64,000 nucleotides of DNA, from the NCBI GenBank assembly GCA_039197065.1, contig JBCCUL010000017.1, positions 101,612-165,611 of the forward strand. Reading direction: 5' to 3'. A model generated the notes under the pieces. The model searched no databases. It was not told where the DNA came from and worked only from the letters and a program-made list of their open reading frames with translations. The DNA is from JANQPX01 sp039197065 (GTDB lineage Bacteria > Pseudomonadota > Alphaproteobacteria > Geminicoccales > Geminicoccaceae). The position numbers and the translations under genes are program-made. How positions within the stretch are numbered: the first letter of the stretch is position 1; every line of letters begins with the position of its first letter. Positions 16,666 through 25,394 of the stretch are shown piece after piece.

Positions 16666-17817
16666 ATGTTCATAGCCAGGCACATCGATCGCTCCGGCTG
16701 GATCTTCCTCGCCATCATAGCGCTCGTCGCGGTCGTGGTGCCCGCCATGAATCTACTGGCGACGCCAGGCTCGACCTTTCATCTGCCGACCTATGCCGTC
16801 AGCCTGATCGGCAAATATCTGACCTATGCGCTCCTGGCACTCTCGGTCGATCTGATATGGGGCTATTGCGGCATTCTCTCGCTCGGCCACGGCGCGTTCT
16901 TCGCGCTTGGCGGCTATGCGATGGGCATGTATTTGATGCGCCAGATCGGCGACCGCGGCGTCTACGCCAATCCGGAACTGCCGGACTTCATGGTGTTTTT
17001 GAACTGGCAGGAGCTGCCCTGGTACTGGCACGGCTTCGACTGGTTCCCGTTTGCAGCGCTCATGGTGATCCTCGTGCCGGGCGCACTTGCCTTCGTCTTC
17101 GGCTGGCTTGCCTTCCGTTCACGCGTCACCGGCGTCTACTTCTCGATCATCACCCAGGCGATGACCTATGCGCTGCTTCTCGCCTTCTTCCGCAACGACA
17201 TGGGCTTCGGCGGCAATAACGGCCTCACCGACTTCAAGGATATTCTGGGCTTCAACATCCAGGCACCCGAGACGCGGGCTGCGTTGCTGATCGCATCGGC
17301 GGTCGCCCTGGCCATCGGGTTGGTCATCTGCCGTGTCGTAACCGGCTCCAAGCTCGGCAAAGTGCTGGTCTCGATCCGCGATGCCGAAAGCCGCACCCGC
17401 TTCCTCGGCTATAGGGTCGAGCATTACAAGCTGTTCGTCTTCGTCCTCTCCGCGATGATGGCTGGCGTCGCCGGCGCCCTCTACGTGCCGCAGGTCGGCA
17501 TCATCAATCCCGGCGAGTTTTCGCCGGCCAACTCCATCGAGATCGTGGTCTGGGTCGCCGTCGGCGGCCGCGGTACGTTGATCGGGGCGGCGCTCGGCGC
17601 CGTGCTCGTCAACTACGCCAAGACCTATTTCACCGGGGCATTTCCCGAGATCTGGCTGTTCGCGTTGGGCGGTCTCTTCATCGCCACCACCCTGTTTTTG
17701 CCGAAGGGCATTCTCGGCACGTTCCGAGACTGGACCCGGCGACGAAGACCGAAAAGTGAAACCGTAAACCAGAGGGGCGAGGCGATGACCGGTTCAGCGC
17801 CGCCGCTTAGCGGATGA
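16666..17817 (+). CDS. urtC: Urea ABC transporter permease UrtC
   Basis: Second membrane subunit of the urea importer, LivM type, about 383 residues. Membrane helices start at WIFLAIIALVAVVVPAMNLL. YALLALSVDLIWGYCGILSLGHGAFFALGGYAMGMYLM is the conserved N-terminal block and ESRTRFLGYRVEHYKLFVFVLSAMMAGVAGALYVP holds the ATPase-contact loop. It starts one base after urtB and overlaps urtD by four bases (ATGA), showing translational coupling along the operon. Confidence 0.94.
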   Translation: MFIARHIDRSGWIFLAIIALVAVVVPAMNLLATPGSTFHLPTYAVSLIGKYLTYALLALSVDLIWGYCGILSLGHGAFFALGGYAMGMYLMRQIGDRGVYANPELPDFMVFLNWQELPWYWHGFDWFPFAALMVILVPGALAFVFGWLAFRSRVTGVYFSIITQAMTYALLLAFFRNDMGFGGNNGLTDFKDILGFNIQAPETRAALLIASAVALAIGLVICRVVTGSKLGKVLVSIRDAESRTRFLGYRVEHYKLFVFVLSAMMAGVAGALYVPQVGIINPGEFSPANSIEIVVWVAVGGRGTLIGAALGAVLVNYAKTYFTGAFPEIWLFALGGLFIATTLFLPKGILGTFRDWTRRRRPKSETVNQRGEAMTGSAPPLSG

Positions 17818-18584
17818 CCAGGGCCAACCCGACCCACGAGCAGATCGCCGAGACCCGGCCTATTCTCTACCTTGACGGCGTCTCGGTGAGCTTCGACGGC
17901 TTCAAGGCGCTGAACGCGCTGTCCTTCTACGTCGAACCTGGCGAGATGCGTGCGATCATCGGGCCGAATGGCGCCGGCAAGACCACCATGATGGACGTGA
18001 TCACCGGCAAGACCCGGCCGGACGAAGGCGAGGTCTTCTTCGAGGGCGACATCGACCTGACCAAACAGGATGAAGCCGCCATCGCCAATCTCGGCATTGG
18101 ACGAAAATTTCAAAAGCCGACGGTCTTCGAGAGCCACAGCGTCATCGACAATCTGATGCTCGCCTTGCCGGAGCGGCGCTCGCCCTGGGCCGCGCTATTC
18201 GGCACAAGCGAACGCCTGGATCGACTGGATGAGACGCTCGATACCATCGGCCTCACCGAACGGCGGGACGACCTCGCCGGCGCCCTTTCTCATGGCCAGA
18301 AACAATGGCTGGAAATCGGTATGCTGCTCTGCCAGGATCCCAAGCTTCTGCTGGTCGACGAACCGGTGGCCGGCATGACCGACGCCGAAACCGAGCAGAC
18401 GTCAGCGCTCCTTCGCCGCATCGCCAAGGATCACTCAGTCGTCGTGGTCGAGCACGACATGGCCTTCGTCCGTGATCTCGATGTGCGCGTCACGGTCCTG
18501 CACGAAGGCTCGGTGCTGGCGGAGGGACCGCTCGATCAGGTCAGTGCCGATGAACGCGTTATCGACGTCTATCTCGGCCGCTAA
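17814..18584 (+). CDS. urtD: Urea ABC transporter ATP-binding protein UrtD
   Basis: First ATPase of the urea importer, LivG type. Walker A is GPNGAGKTT. The signature region reads LSHGQKQWLEIGMLL, with the His-Gly-Gln variant usual in UrtD in place of LSGGQ. Walker B is LLLVDEPVAGMTD, and VVVVEHDMAFVRDLDVRVTVLHEGSVLAEG ends the protein. It overlaps urtC by four bases. Unusually, 494 bases separate it from urtE, a junction that is normally tight. Confidence 0.94.
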   Translation: MTRANPTHEQIAETRPILYLDGVSVSFDGFKALNALSFYVEPGEMRAIIGPNGAGKTTMMDVITGKTRPDEGEVFFEGDIDLTKQDEAAIANLGIGRKFQKPTVFESHSVIDNLMLALPERRSPWAALFGTSERLDRLDETLDTIGLTERRDDLAGALSHGQKQWLEIGMLLCQDPKLLLVDEPVAGMTDAETEQTSALLRRIAKDHSVVVVEHDMAFVRDLDVRVTVLHEGSVLAEGPLDQVSADERVIDVYLGR

Positions 18585-18687
18585 TGGCGTGGCCCGTCAT
18601 GGACGTCGATCTCGCCTGCAGGAGCTACGGATCTGGTGTGAGACCGTCAGCGTATGACGTAAAGAACAAAGGAGGAGGACCGTTCGG

Positions 18688-19074
18688 ATGATTGATGCAA
18701 GCAACCACCAAGCCGATGCGCTAGCGAGGAAATTCAAGTCAGCACCGGACCCGCTCAGCTTTCCCAAAACACTCGCCGGCACCTGGTCAGCAGGCGGCGA
18801 CCTGGGCGCTGAACAGGCACGCGACAACGCGCTTCGGCATGTCGCCGCCCTGGACAGCGTGCGCACCGCCCTGCCCTCGTTCTGCCGGCGTGCGCTTCTA
18901 TATGCGCAATCCTCCAACTCTGTGCCGGGCATGAGGCTGCTCTTCGGGCGGGCGGATTCCCAGGGTCGCATGGACCTGTTCGCAAGCTTGACAGCAAGGG
19001 TTAAAGATTTCCTTAAGCCCGCCTTCGCGGACGATCGCAGAGTGATGGGCGGCATGCAGCGTTCGAGACCGTAG
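18688..19074 (+). CDS. Uncertain ORF in the urtD-urtE gap
   Basis: A 128-codon ORF with AGGAGGAGG ten bases before its ATG. The first 85 codons have ordinary composition (DALARKFKSAPDPLSFPKTL, AEQARDNALRHVAALDSV), but no family is recognised. The last third runs through the half repeat at 18945-18976, so the C-terminus is repeat-derived. It may be a real small gene cut by the repeat or only spacer DNA. No other content is seen in 18585-19078. Confidence 0.3.
   Translation: MIDASNHQADALARKFKSAPDPLSFPKTLAGTWSAGGDLGAEQARDNALRHVAALDSVRTALPSFCRRALLYAQSSNSVPGMRLLFGRADSQGRMDLFASLTARVKDFLKPAFADDRRVMGGMQRSRP
18945..18976. repeat. Palindromic repeat element, half copy 2
   Basis: CGGGCGGGCGGATTCCCAGG at 18945 and the following TCGCATGGACC correspond to the spacer end and right arm of copy 1 (10839-10867), with a single C to T change in the arm. 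No left arm was found upstream, so this is a solo or eroded copy. Downstream GGGTTAAAGATTTCCTTAAG resembles the outer flank of the other copies. Confidence 0.75.
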
Positions 19075-19078
19075 CCGC

Positions 19079-19774
19079 GTGCTCGACGTTCGAAAGGTCG
19101 ACCTTCACTATGGCGCCGCCCAGGCGCTTCGCGGCGTCTCGCTCCAGGCCGCCATCGGTGAGGTCACCTGTCTTTTGGGGCGAAACGGCGTCGGCAAAAC
19201 CAGCCTGCTGCGCGCCATCGTCGGCCATCAGCCGGTGACGACCGGCAGCGTTGACTTCGAGGGGGAGGCGCTTGGCAGACTTGCACCCTTTGAGCGTGCC
19301 CGGCGGGGTATCGCCTATGTGCCCCAAGGGCGGGAGATCTTCCCGCTGCTGACGGTGAAGGAAAATCTGGAAACAGGCTACGCGCCTCTGTCGCGCGGAC
19401 AACGTAGGGTCGACGACGAGATTTTCGATCTGTTTCCGATCCTGAAAGAGATGCTGTCCCGGCGCGGCGGCGACCTCTCCGGCGGTCAGCAGCAGCAGCT
19501 CGCCATTGCACGCGCGCTCGTAACCAAGCCGAAGCTTCTGGTCCTCGACGAACCCACCGAAGGTATCCAGCCTTCGATCATCAAGGACATCGCCCGCGTC
19601 ATCGCCCTGTTGCGCGATCGCGGTTCCATGGCCATCCTGCTGGTCGAGCAATATTTCGAATTCGCCCGTGATCTCGCCGACCGCTTCGCCGTGATGGACC
19701 GCGGCGAGATCGTCATGTCAGGAAGCCGTGACCAAATGATCGAAGACGATGTCCGCCACTACCTCGTTGTCTAG
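19079..19774 (+). CDS. urtE: Urea ABC transporter ATP-binding protein UrtE
   Basis: Second ATPase of the urea importer, LivF type, about 231 residues. Walker A is GRNGVGKTS, then RGIAYVPQGREIFPLLTVKENL (a LivF/UrtE block), signature LSGGQQQQLAIARAL, Walker B LLVLDEPTEGIQPS, and ILLVEQYFEFARDLADRF. The start is a GTG at 19079, matching the usual MLDVRKVDLHYGAAQALRGV beginning. Its end overlaps ureD by 26 bases, linking transport and urease translation. Confidence 0.94.
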   Translation: MLDVRKVDLHYGAAQALRGVSLQAAIGEVTCLLGRNGVGKTSLLRAIVGHQPVTTGSVDFEGEALGRLAPFERARRGIAYVPQGREIFPLLTVKENLETGYAPLSRGQRRVDDEIFDLFPILKEMLSRRGGDLSGGQQQQLAIARALVTKPKLLVLDEPTEGIQPSIIKDIARVIALLRDRGSMAILLVEQYFEFARDLADRFAVMDRGEIVMSGSRDQMIEDDVRHYLVV

Positions 19775-20639
19775 GCCGGCAGCGCCGCCGGGCTTGACCT
19801 GGACCTCGTCACAGCACGAGCTGCCGCGGGCTGTTGGATGCGTTGATATCGGTTTTCAGCGGCGTGGCGAGAAGACGGTGCTGCGCGATCTTTATCAGCA
19901 GGGCAGCGCCAAAGCGCGACTACCAACAACATTCGATGGCGGACCACCAGAGGCGGTGCTGATCAATCTCGCGGGCGGTTTGACGGGCGGCGACCGTCTC
20001 CGGCAGTCGGCTAACTTTGAGGAGGGGACTCATGCGATTGTCACCACCCAGGCGGCCGAGAAGGTCTACCGCGCGAGTAAGGGTGCGGCTCCAGCCCGTA
20101 TCACGAACAGTTTGACTGTCGAGGCGGCCGTCTCGGAATGGCTGCCGCAGGAGACGATTTTTTTCGATGGCGCGCGGCTGCATCGAACCTTCGAAGCGGC
20201 GCTTACCAAAGATGCTCGCTTGCTGGCCTGCGAGGCTACGGTCTTCGGTCGAACGGCCATGGGCGAGACCGTGCATCACGGCTATTTTCGCGACGACTGG
20301 CGGATAACCGTCGATGGCCGCCTCATCTTCGCCGATGGCTTTTGCCTAGATGGGGCCATTCAAGACCAGCTTGATCGTCCCGCCATCGCAGCCGGTGGTC
20401 GAGCGCTCGCCGTTGTACTTTATGTCGGTCTGGATAGCGAGGATCTGATCACCCTTGCGAAAGGCGTTCTGGAGCCCTTCCAAGCGGCGGGCAAGCGCGC
20501 TGCCGCAAGCAGGATCGGCGATCTGATCATCGCACGCTTCATCGCCGCGGATGGGCTGGCGCTCCGCTCCATGCTGGATGCTTATCTGTCGACAATAAAG
20601 CGCGGCGCCGCTGGTGCCCCGAAACTCTGGCGCTGTTGA
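19749..20639 (+). CDS. ureD: Urease accessory protein UreD
   Basis: Scaffold of the UreDFG complex that loads nickel into apo-urease. Recognisable blocks are VLINLAGGLTGGDRL, THAIVTTQAAEKVYRA, SEWLPQETIFFDGARL and EATVFGRTAMGE followed by DDWRITVDGRLIFAD. About 296 residues, slightly longer than average owing to the first 25 residues that overlap urtE. The order urtE-ureD-ureA is common in alphaproteobacteria. Confidence 0.94.
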   Translation: MSATTSLSRPAAPPGLTWTSSQHELPRAVGCVDIGFQRRGEKTVLRDLYQQGSAKARLPTTFDGGPPEAVLINLAGGLTGGDRLRQSANFEEGTHAIVTTQAAEKVYRASKGAAPARITNSLTVEAAVSEWLPQETIFFDGARLHRTFEAALTKDARLLACEATVFGRTAMGETVHHGYFRDDWRITVDGRLIFADGFCLDGAIQDQLDRPAIAAGGRALAVVLYVGLDSEDLITLAKGVLEPFQAAGKRAAASRIGDLIIARFIAADGLALRSMLDAYLSTIKRGAAGAPKLWRC

Positions 20640-20649
20640 GGACAAACCG

Positions 20650-20952
20650 TTGCAGCTCACTCCACGCGAAAAAGACAAGCTCCTGATCGCCACCGCCGCC
20701 ATGGTCGCCCGACGGCGCCTGGAGCGCGGCGTCAAGCTCAACCACCCGGAAGCCATCGCCCTGATCTCGGACTTCGTGGTCGAGGGCGCCCGCGACGGCC
20801 GATCGGTTGCCGACCTCATGGCCGAGGGGGCCAAGGTCATCGGCCGCGATCAGGTGATGGAAGGCGTTGCGGAGATGATCCACGACGTGCAGGTCGAGGC
20901 GACCTTCCCCGACGGCACCAAGCTCGTCACCGTCCATGAACCGATCCGCTGA
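20650..20952 (+). CDS. ureA: Urease subunit gamma UreA
   Basis: The 100-residue gamma subunit of the three-chain bacterial urease. The sequence QLTPREKDKLLIATAAMVAR, then RGVKLNHPEAIALISDFVVEGARDG and VQVEATFPDGTKLVTVHEPI are diagnostic. The start is a TTG at 20650, the only position that gives the standard MQLTPREKDK N-terminus. It lies ten bases after ureD and nine before ureB. Confidence 0.95.
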   Translation: MQLTPREKDKLLIATAAMVARRRLERGVKLNHPEAIALISDFVVEGARDGRSVADLMAEGAKVIGRDQVMEGVAEMIHDVQVEATFPDGTKLVTVHEPIR

Positions 20953-20961
20953 GGTGTTTTC

Positions 20962-21276
20962 ATGATCCCTGGAGAAGTCATCACCAAGACCGGCGAGATC
21001 GAATTGAACGCCGGTGTGAAGACGACGACGCTCACCGTCGCCAACACCGGCGACCGCCCGGTTCAGGTCGGCTCCCACTATCATTTCTACGAGACGAACG
21101 AGGCGCTCGACTTCGATCGCGAACAAGCCCGCGGCCTCCGCCTCGACATCGCCGCCGGCACCGCCGTCCGCTTCGAGCCGGGCCAGACCCGCGAGGTGAC
21201 CCTGGTGCCGATCAGCGGCAAGCGTGAGGTCTATGGCTTCAATCAGAAGATCATGGGCGAATTGGATGACAGTTGA
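20962..21276 (+). CDS. ureB: Urease subunit beta UreB
   Basis: The 104-residue beta subunit: MIPGEVITKTGEIELNAG, then NTGDRPVQVGSHYHFYETNEAL and AAGTAVRFEPGQTREVTLVPISGKREVYGFN are all family blocks. It follows ureA by nine bases. The next gene, ureC, is 271 bases away instead of nearly abutting, because a palindromic repeat lies between. Confidence 0.95.
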   Translation: MIPGEVITKTGEIELNAGVKTTTLTVANTGDRPVQVGSHYHFYETNEALDFDREQARGLRLDIAAGTAVRFEPGQTREVTLVPISGKREVYGFNQKIMGELDDS

Positions 21277-21351
21277 ACATCGTCAGATCAGACAGCTTGA
21301 TTGGATCGCCGCTAAGCCATCTTTAAGCCCGTGTTGCTAACGATCGCCACG

Positions 21352-21428
21352 GGTCCATGCGATCCTGGAAGTCCGAGCCTCGCACCAGCAAGATTTCGGG
21401 CGGACGGGTTCCCAGGATCGCATGGACC
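21352..21428. repeat. Palindromic repeat element, copy 3
   Basis: The arm at 21352-21375 (GGTCCATGCGATCCTGG...) pairs with 21405-21428 (ending CCAGGATCGCATGGACC), with a 29-base spacer. Relative to copy 1 the left arm has GATCC for GACCC and the right arm GGATC for GGGTC, a compensating pair. It occupies the 271 bp ureB-ureC gap, which has no other supported feature. The right flank GGTTAAGGAAACGTAA mirrors the left flank of copy 1. Confidence 0.88.
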
Positions 21429-21547
21429 GGAAAACGAGCCAGACGCCATCAGGTTAAGGAAACGTAAAGGAAGCGACTTTTTCAGGCTGCGAGGCTGCAT
21501 TCACACCGCGCTGCCGACTTTGATCAGGGCGAGGAGAGCCTGAAGAC

Positions 21548-23260
21548 ATGCCAGCCAAGATTTCCCGCGCAGCCTATGCCGACATGTACGGTCCGACCAC
21601 CGGCGACAAGGTCCGGCTTGCCGACACCGAACTCTTCATCGAGGTTGAGGAGGACCACACCACCTACGGCGAAGAGGTGAAGTTCGGCGGCGGCAAGGTC
21701 ATCCGTGACGGCATGGGTCAGTCTCAGGTGACGCGCACGGACGGCGCCGTCGACACCGTGATCACCAATGCGCTAATCGTCGATCATTGGGGGATCGTCA
21801 AAGCGGATGTCGGCATTCGGGACGGCCGCATCGCCGCAATCGGCAAAGCCGGTAATCCTGACACCCAGCCGGGCGTCGATATCATCATCGGTCCTAGCAC
21901 CGAAGCGATCGCCGGCGAACGCAAGATCCTGACCGCCGGTGGCTTTGATGCTCATATCCACATGATCTGCCCGCAGCAGATCGACGACGCAATCATGTCG
22001 GGGGTCACCACCATGCTTGGCGGCGGGACAGGCCCCGCAACCGGAACGAACGCCACCACCTGCACGCCCGGCGCCTGGCATATCGGACGCATGCTGCAGG
22101 CAGCCGAAGCGTTCCCGGTGAACCTCGCCTTCTCAGGCAAGGGCAATGCCTCCCAGCCGGAAGCCCTGGTCGAGCAGATCAAGGGAGGTGCTTGTGCCCT
22201 CAAGCTGCATGAGGACTGGGGTACCACGCCCGCTGCCATCGACTGCTGTCTGGGCGTCGCCGACGATCATGACGTGCAGGTGATGATCCACACCGACACG
22301 CTGAACGAAAGCGGCTTCGTCGAAAACACGGTCAACGCCTTCAAGGGCCGGACCATTCACGCGTTCCATACCGAGGGCGCCGGCGGCGGTCATGCACCTG
22401 ACATCATCAAAGTCTGCGGCGAGGCCAACGTCATTCCCTCCTCCACCAACCCGACTCGGCCCTTCACGGTCAACACCATCGACGAGCATCTCGACATGCT
22501 CATGGTCTGCCATCATCTCGACGCCAATATCCCGGAAGACGTGGCGTTTGCCGAAAGCCGCATCCGGCGCGAGACGATCGCCGCCGAAGACATCCTGCAC
22601 GACATGGGCGCTTTTTCGATCATCGCTTCCGACAGCCAGGCGATGGGCCGGGTCGGCGAAGTGCTGATCCGCACGTGGCAAACCGCCGACAAGATGAAGC
22701 GCCAGCGCGGCGCCCTTCCCGAAGAGACCGGCGACAACGACAATGCCAGGGTCAAGCGCTACATCGCCAAATACACCATCAACCCCGCCCTTGCACATGG
22801 CATAAGCGCATATATCGGTTCGGTGGAAACGGGAAAGCTGGCGGATCTTTGCTTGTGGTCGCCGGCGTTTTTCGGGGTCAAGCCGGATCTCGTCTTGAAA
22901 TGCGGCACGATCGCCGCAGCACCCATGGGCGATCCCAACGCCTCGATTCCGACACCGCAGCCTGTCCACTACCGCCCGATGTTCGGCGCCTTCGGCAAAT
23001 CACTGACCAAGAGCGCCATCACCTTCGTCAGCCAGTCGGCGCTCGCTGACAATATCGGCAACAGTCTCGGACTTGAACGGGAGCTGCTCGCGGTCGAAAA
23101 CACCCGGGGCGGCATCGGAAAGTCGGCGATGATCCACAATGCGGCGACGCCGGTGGTCGAGGTCGACCCTGAGACTTACGAAGTCCGTGCCGATGGCGAA
23201 CTCCTGACCTGCCAGCCGGCGGACGTTCTACCCATGGCGCAGCGCTATTTTCTGTTCTGA
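21548..23260 (+). CDS. ureC: Urease subunit alpha UreC
   Basis: The catalytic subunit hydrolysing urea to ammonia and carbamate at a di-nickel centre. All active-site residues are in place: His136 and His138 (DAHIHMICPQQ), the carbamylated Lys219 (ALKLHEDWG), His248 (MIHTDTLNESGF), His274 (HTEGAGGGHAPD), mobile-flap Cys321 and His322 (MVCHHLD), and Asp362 (IASDSQAMGR). 570 residues is the standard length. The stop codon overlaps the ureE start by one base. Confidence 0.97.
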   Translation: MPAKISRAAYADMYGPTTGDKVRLADTELFIEVEEDHTTYGEEVKFGGGKVIRDGMGQSQVTRTDGAVDTVITNALIVDHWGIVKADVGIRDGRIAAIGKAGNPDTQPGVDIIIGPSTEAIAGERKILTAGGFDAHIHMICPQQIDDAIMSGVTTMLGGGTGPATGTNATTCTPGAWHIGRMLQAAEAFPVNLAFSGKGNASQPEALVEQIKGGACALKLHEDWGTTPAAIDCCLGVADDHDVQVMIHTDTLNESGFVENTVNAFKGRTIHAFHTEGAGGGHAPDIIKVCGEANVIPSSTNPTRPFTVNTIDEHLDMLMVCHHLDANIPEDVAFAESRIRRETIAAEDILHDMGAFSIIASDSQAMGRVGEVLIRTWQTADKMKRQRGALPEETGDNDNARVKRYIAKYTINPALAHGISAYIGSVETGKLADLCLWSPAFFGVKPDLVLKCGTIAAAPMGDPNASIPTPQPVHYRPMFGAFGKSLTKSAITFVSQSALADNIGNSLGLERELLAVENTRGGIGKSAMIHNAATPVVEVDPETYEVRADGELLTCQPADVLPMAQRYFLF

Positions 23261-23712
23261 TGCTGCGCAGTCTGGAGACCGTCGAGCGCGGGACGTTCGA
23301 GCCGGATGAGGTCGTCGACAAGATTACCCTCGATCTCGACGCCCGACGAAAACGCCGGCAGATGCTGACCGGCGCCGGCGGCACGTCTTTCCTCGTGGAC
23401 CTTCCGATCGTGCCTAGCCTCAAGGACGGAGACGGCTTTCGTCTTGAAGGCGGCCAGATTATCGAGGTGCACGCCGCCCCGGAAGCCCTTCTCGAGATCA
23501 GACCTTCAGCCGGCGACGTCGGGCGCATCGCCTGGCATCTCGGCAACCGCCATCTGCCCGTTCAGTTCGCAGGCGACAGCATCTATCTTCGTGCCGATCA
23601 CGTCATCGAGGACATGCTCAAGAAACTTGGCGCTGAAACCCGACATATCGACGCCCCGTTCGATCCCGAAGGCGGCGCCTATGGCCACGGCCACACCCAC
23701 AGCCATGACTAG
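23260..23712 (+). CDS. ureE: Urease accessory nickel carrier UreE
   Basis: Dimeric nickel metallochaperone delivering Ni to the UreDFG-urease complex. The core has RRQMLTGAGGTSFLVDLP and IAWHLGNRHLPVQF, containing the interface metal-binding His, and the C-terminus is a histidine-rich tail (GHGHTHSHD) that binds additional nickel. 150 residues. Overlaps ureC by one base. Confidence 0.94.
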   Translation: MLRSLETVERGTFEPDEVVDKITLDLDARRKRRQMLTGAGGTSFLVDLPIVPSLKDGDGFRLEGGQIIEVHAAPEALLEIRPSAGDVGRIAWHLGNRHLPVQFAGDSIYLRADHVIEDMLKKLGAETRHIDAPFDPEGGAYGHGHTHSHD

Positions 23713-23792
23713 TGGCGGTGGCGCGGCCACCTCGTGGACTCTGACCGGTATGGTCTGGAGCGGCGGTATGCGCCCAAGTCTTGGAGGCGTTC

Positions 23793-24493
23793 GTGGATAG
23801 TACCGCTGACGAAAATGCAGCGCTCTATCGACTCCTGGCATGGCTGTCACCCAGCTATCCGATCGGTGCGTTTTCATACAGCCATGGGCTTGAGACCGCG
23901 ATCGAGCAGGGTTTCGTGACGGACGCCGAAACACTGAGCGTCTGGATCACCGATATCGTCGAGCAGGGTTCGGGTCGAAATGACGGTCTCATTCTGCGCG
24001 CCGCCTACGGAGCCGCCATCGCCAACGATCAAGACGCGCTCATCGAAATCGCCGATCTCGCCGCCGCTTTTCAGCACACATCCGAACTTCTCCTCGAGAC
24101 CACGAACCAGGGCCGGGCCTTTCTGGAGACCACGACCGCCGCCTGGCCGACCGCCACCCTGAAGAAGCTTGAACAGGTCCGGCAGGGACGGCCCGCACCG
24201 CTGGCAGCGGTTGTGGGTGTGGCAGCGGCTGGACATGACATATCGCTGAGCGCGACGCTCCACGGCTATCTGCACGCCTTTGTCGCCAATCTGGTCTCGG
24301 CGGGCGTGCGCCTCGTCCCGCTTGGCCAGACCGATGGTCAGCGCATCATCGCCGCCCTGGAGCCTGCGATCGCGAAAATCGCCTCCGATGTTCTCACCCT
24401 GGACAAACCTCTAAATCATCTCGCCTCCAATACCATCGTCAACGACTGGTGTTCGATGCGCCACGAAACCCAATACACACGGCTGTTCCGCTC

Positions 24494-24497
<4 letters not shown>
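23793..24497 (+). CDS. ureF: Urease accessory protein UreF
   Basis: All-helical component of the UreDFG maturation complex. Family blocks are LLAWLSPSYPIGAFSYSHGLE, LRAAYGAA, HGYLHAFVANLVSAGVRLVPLGQTDGQR and the C-terminal LASNTIVNDWCSMRHETQYTRLFRS. The GTG at 23793 has GGAGG five bases upstream and is preferred over a TTG at 23781 that overlaps that site. It overlaps ureG by four bases (ATGA). Confidence 0.92.
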
Positions 24498-25129
<632 letters not shown>

Positions 25130-25237
25130 CGCTGGCAGAACATTTTGCATCTAAACGGTTGAAAGATGTTTCGCCGGCGATGATCTGATCTAAGTTCCTG
25201 AGCTATGCAGCACCATCTCTTCCGAGATTGCTCAGAC

Positions 25238-25267
25238 TTGTTGTAAGAATTTTACTCAACTTATAAT
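25238..25267 (+). promoter_or_regulatory. Putative sigma-70 promoter of the orphan response regulator
   Basis: TTGTTG at 25238 and TATAAT at 25262 are 18 bases apart in a conspicuously AT-rich stretch (25240-25310) between ureG and the response regulator. TATAAT is rare in this GC-rich DNA, which gives the call some weight. Confidence 0.4.
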
Positions 25268-25394
25268 ATACTCCCCCACCCAAAAAGATAATATTTAAAA
25301 TTGATACATGGTAAGGATTGCTTAGTCTTTACGCTGTAGCCTTCGAGCAAATCTGACTCCGATCTCACACTGAGCATCAGAATAGCGATAGATC

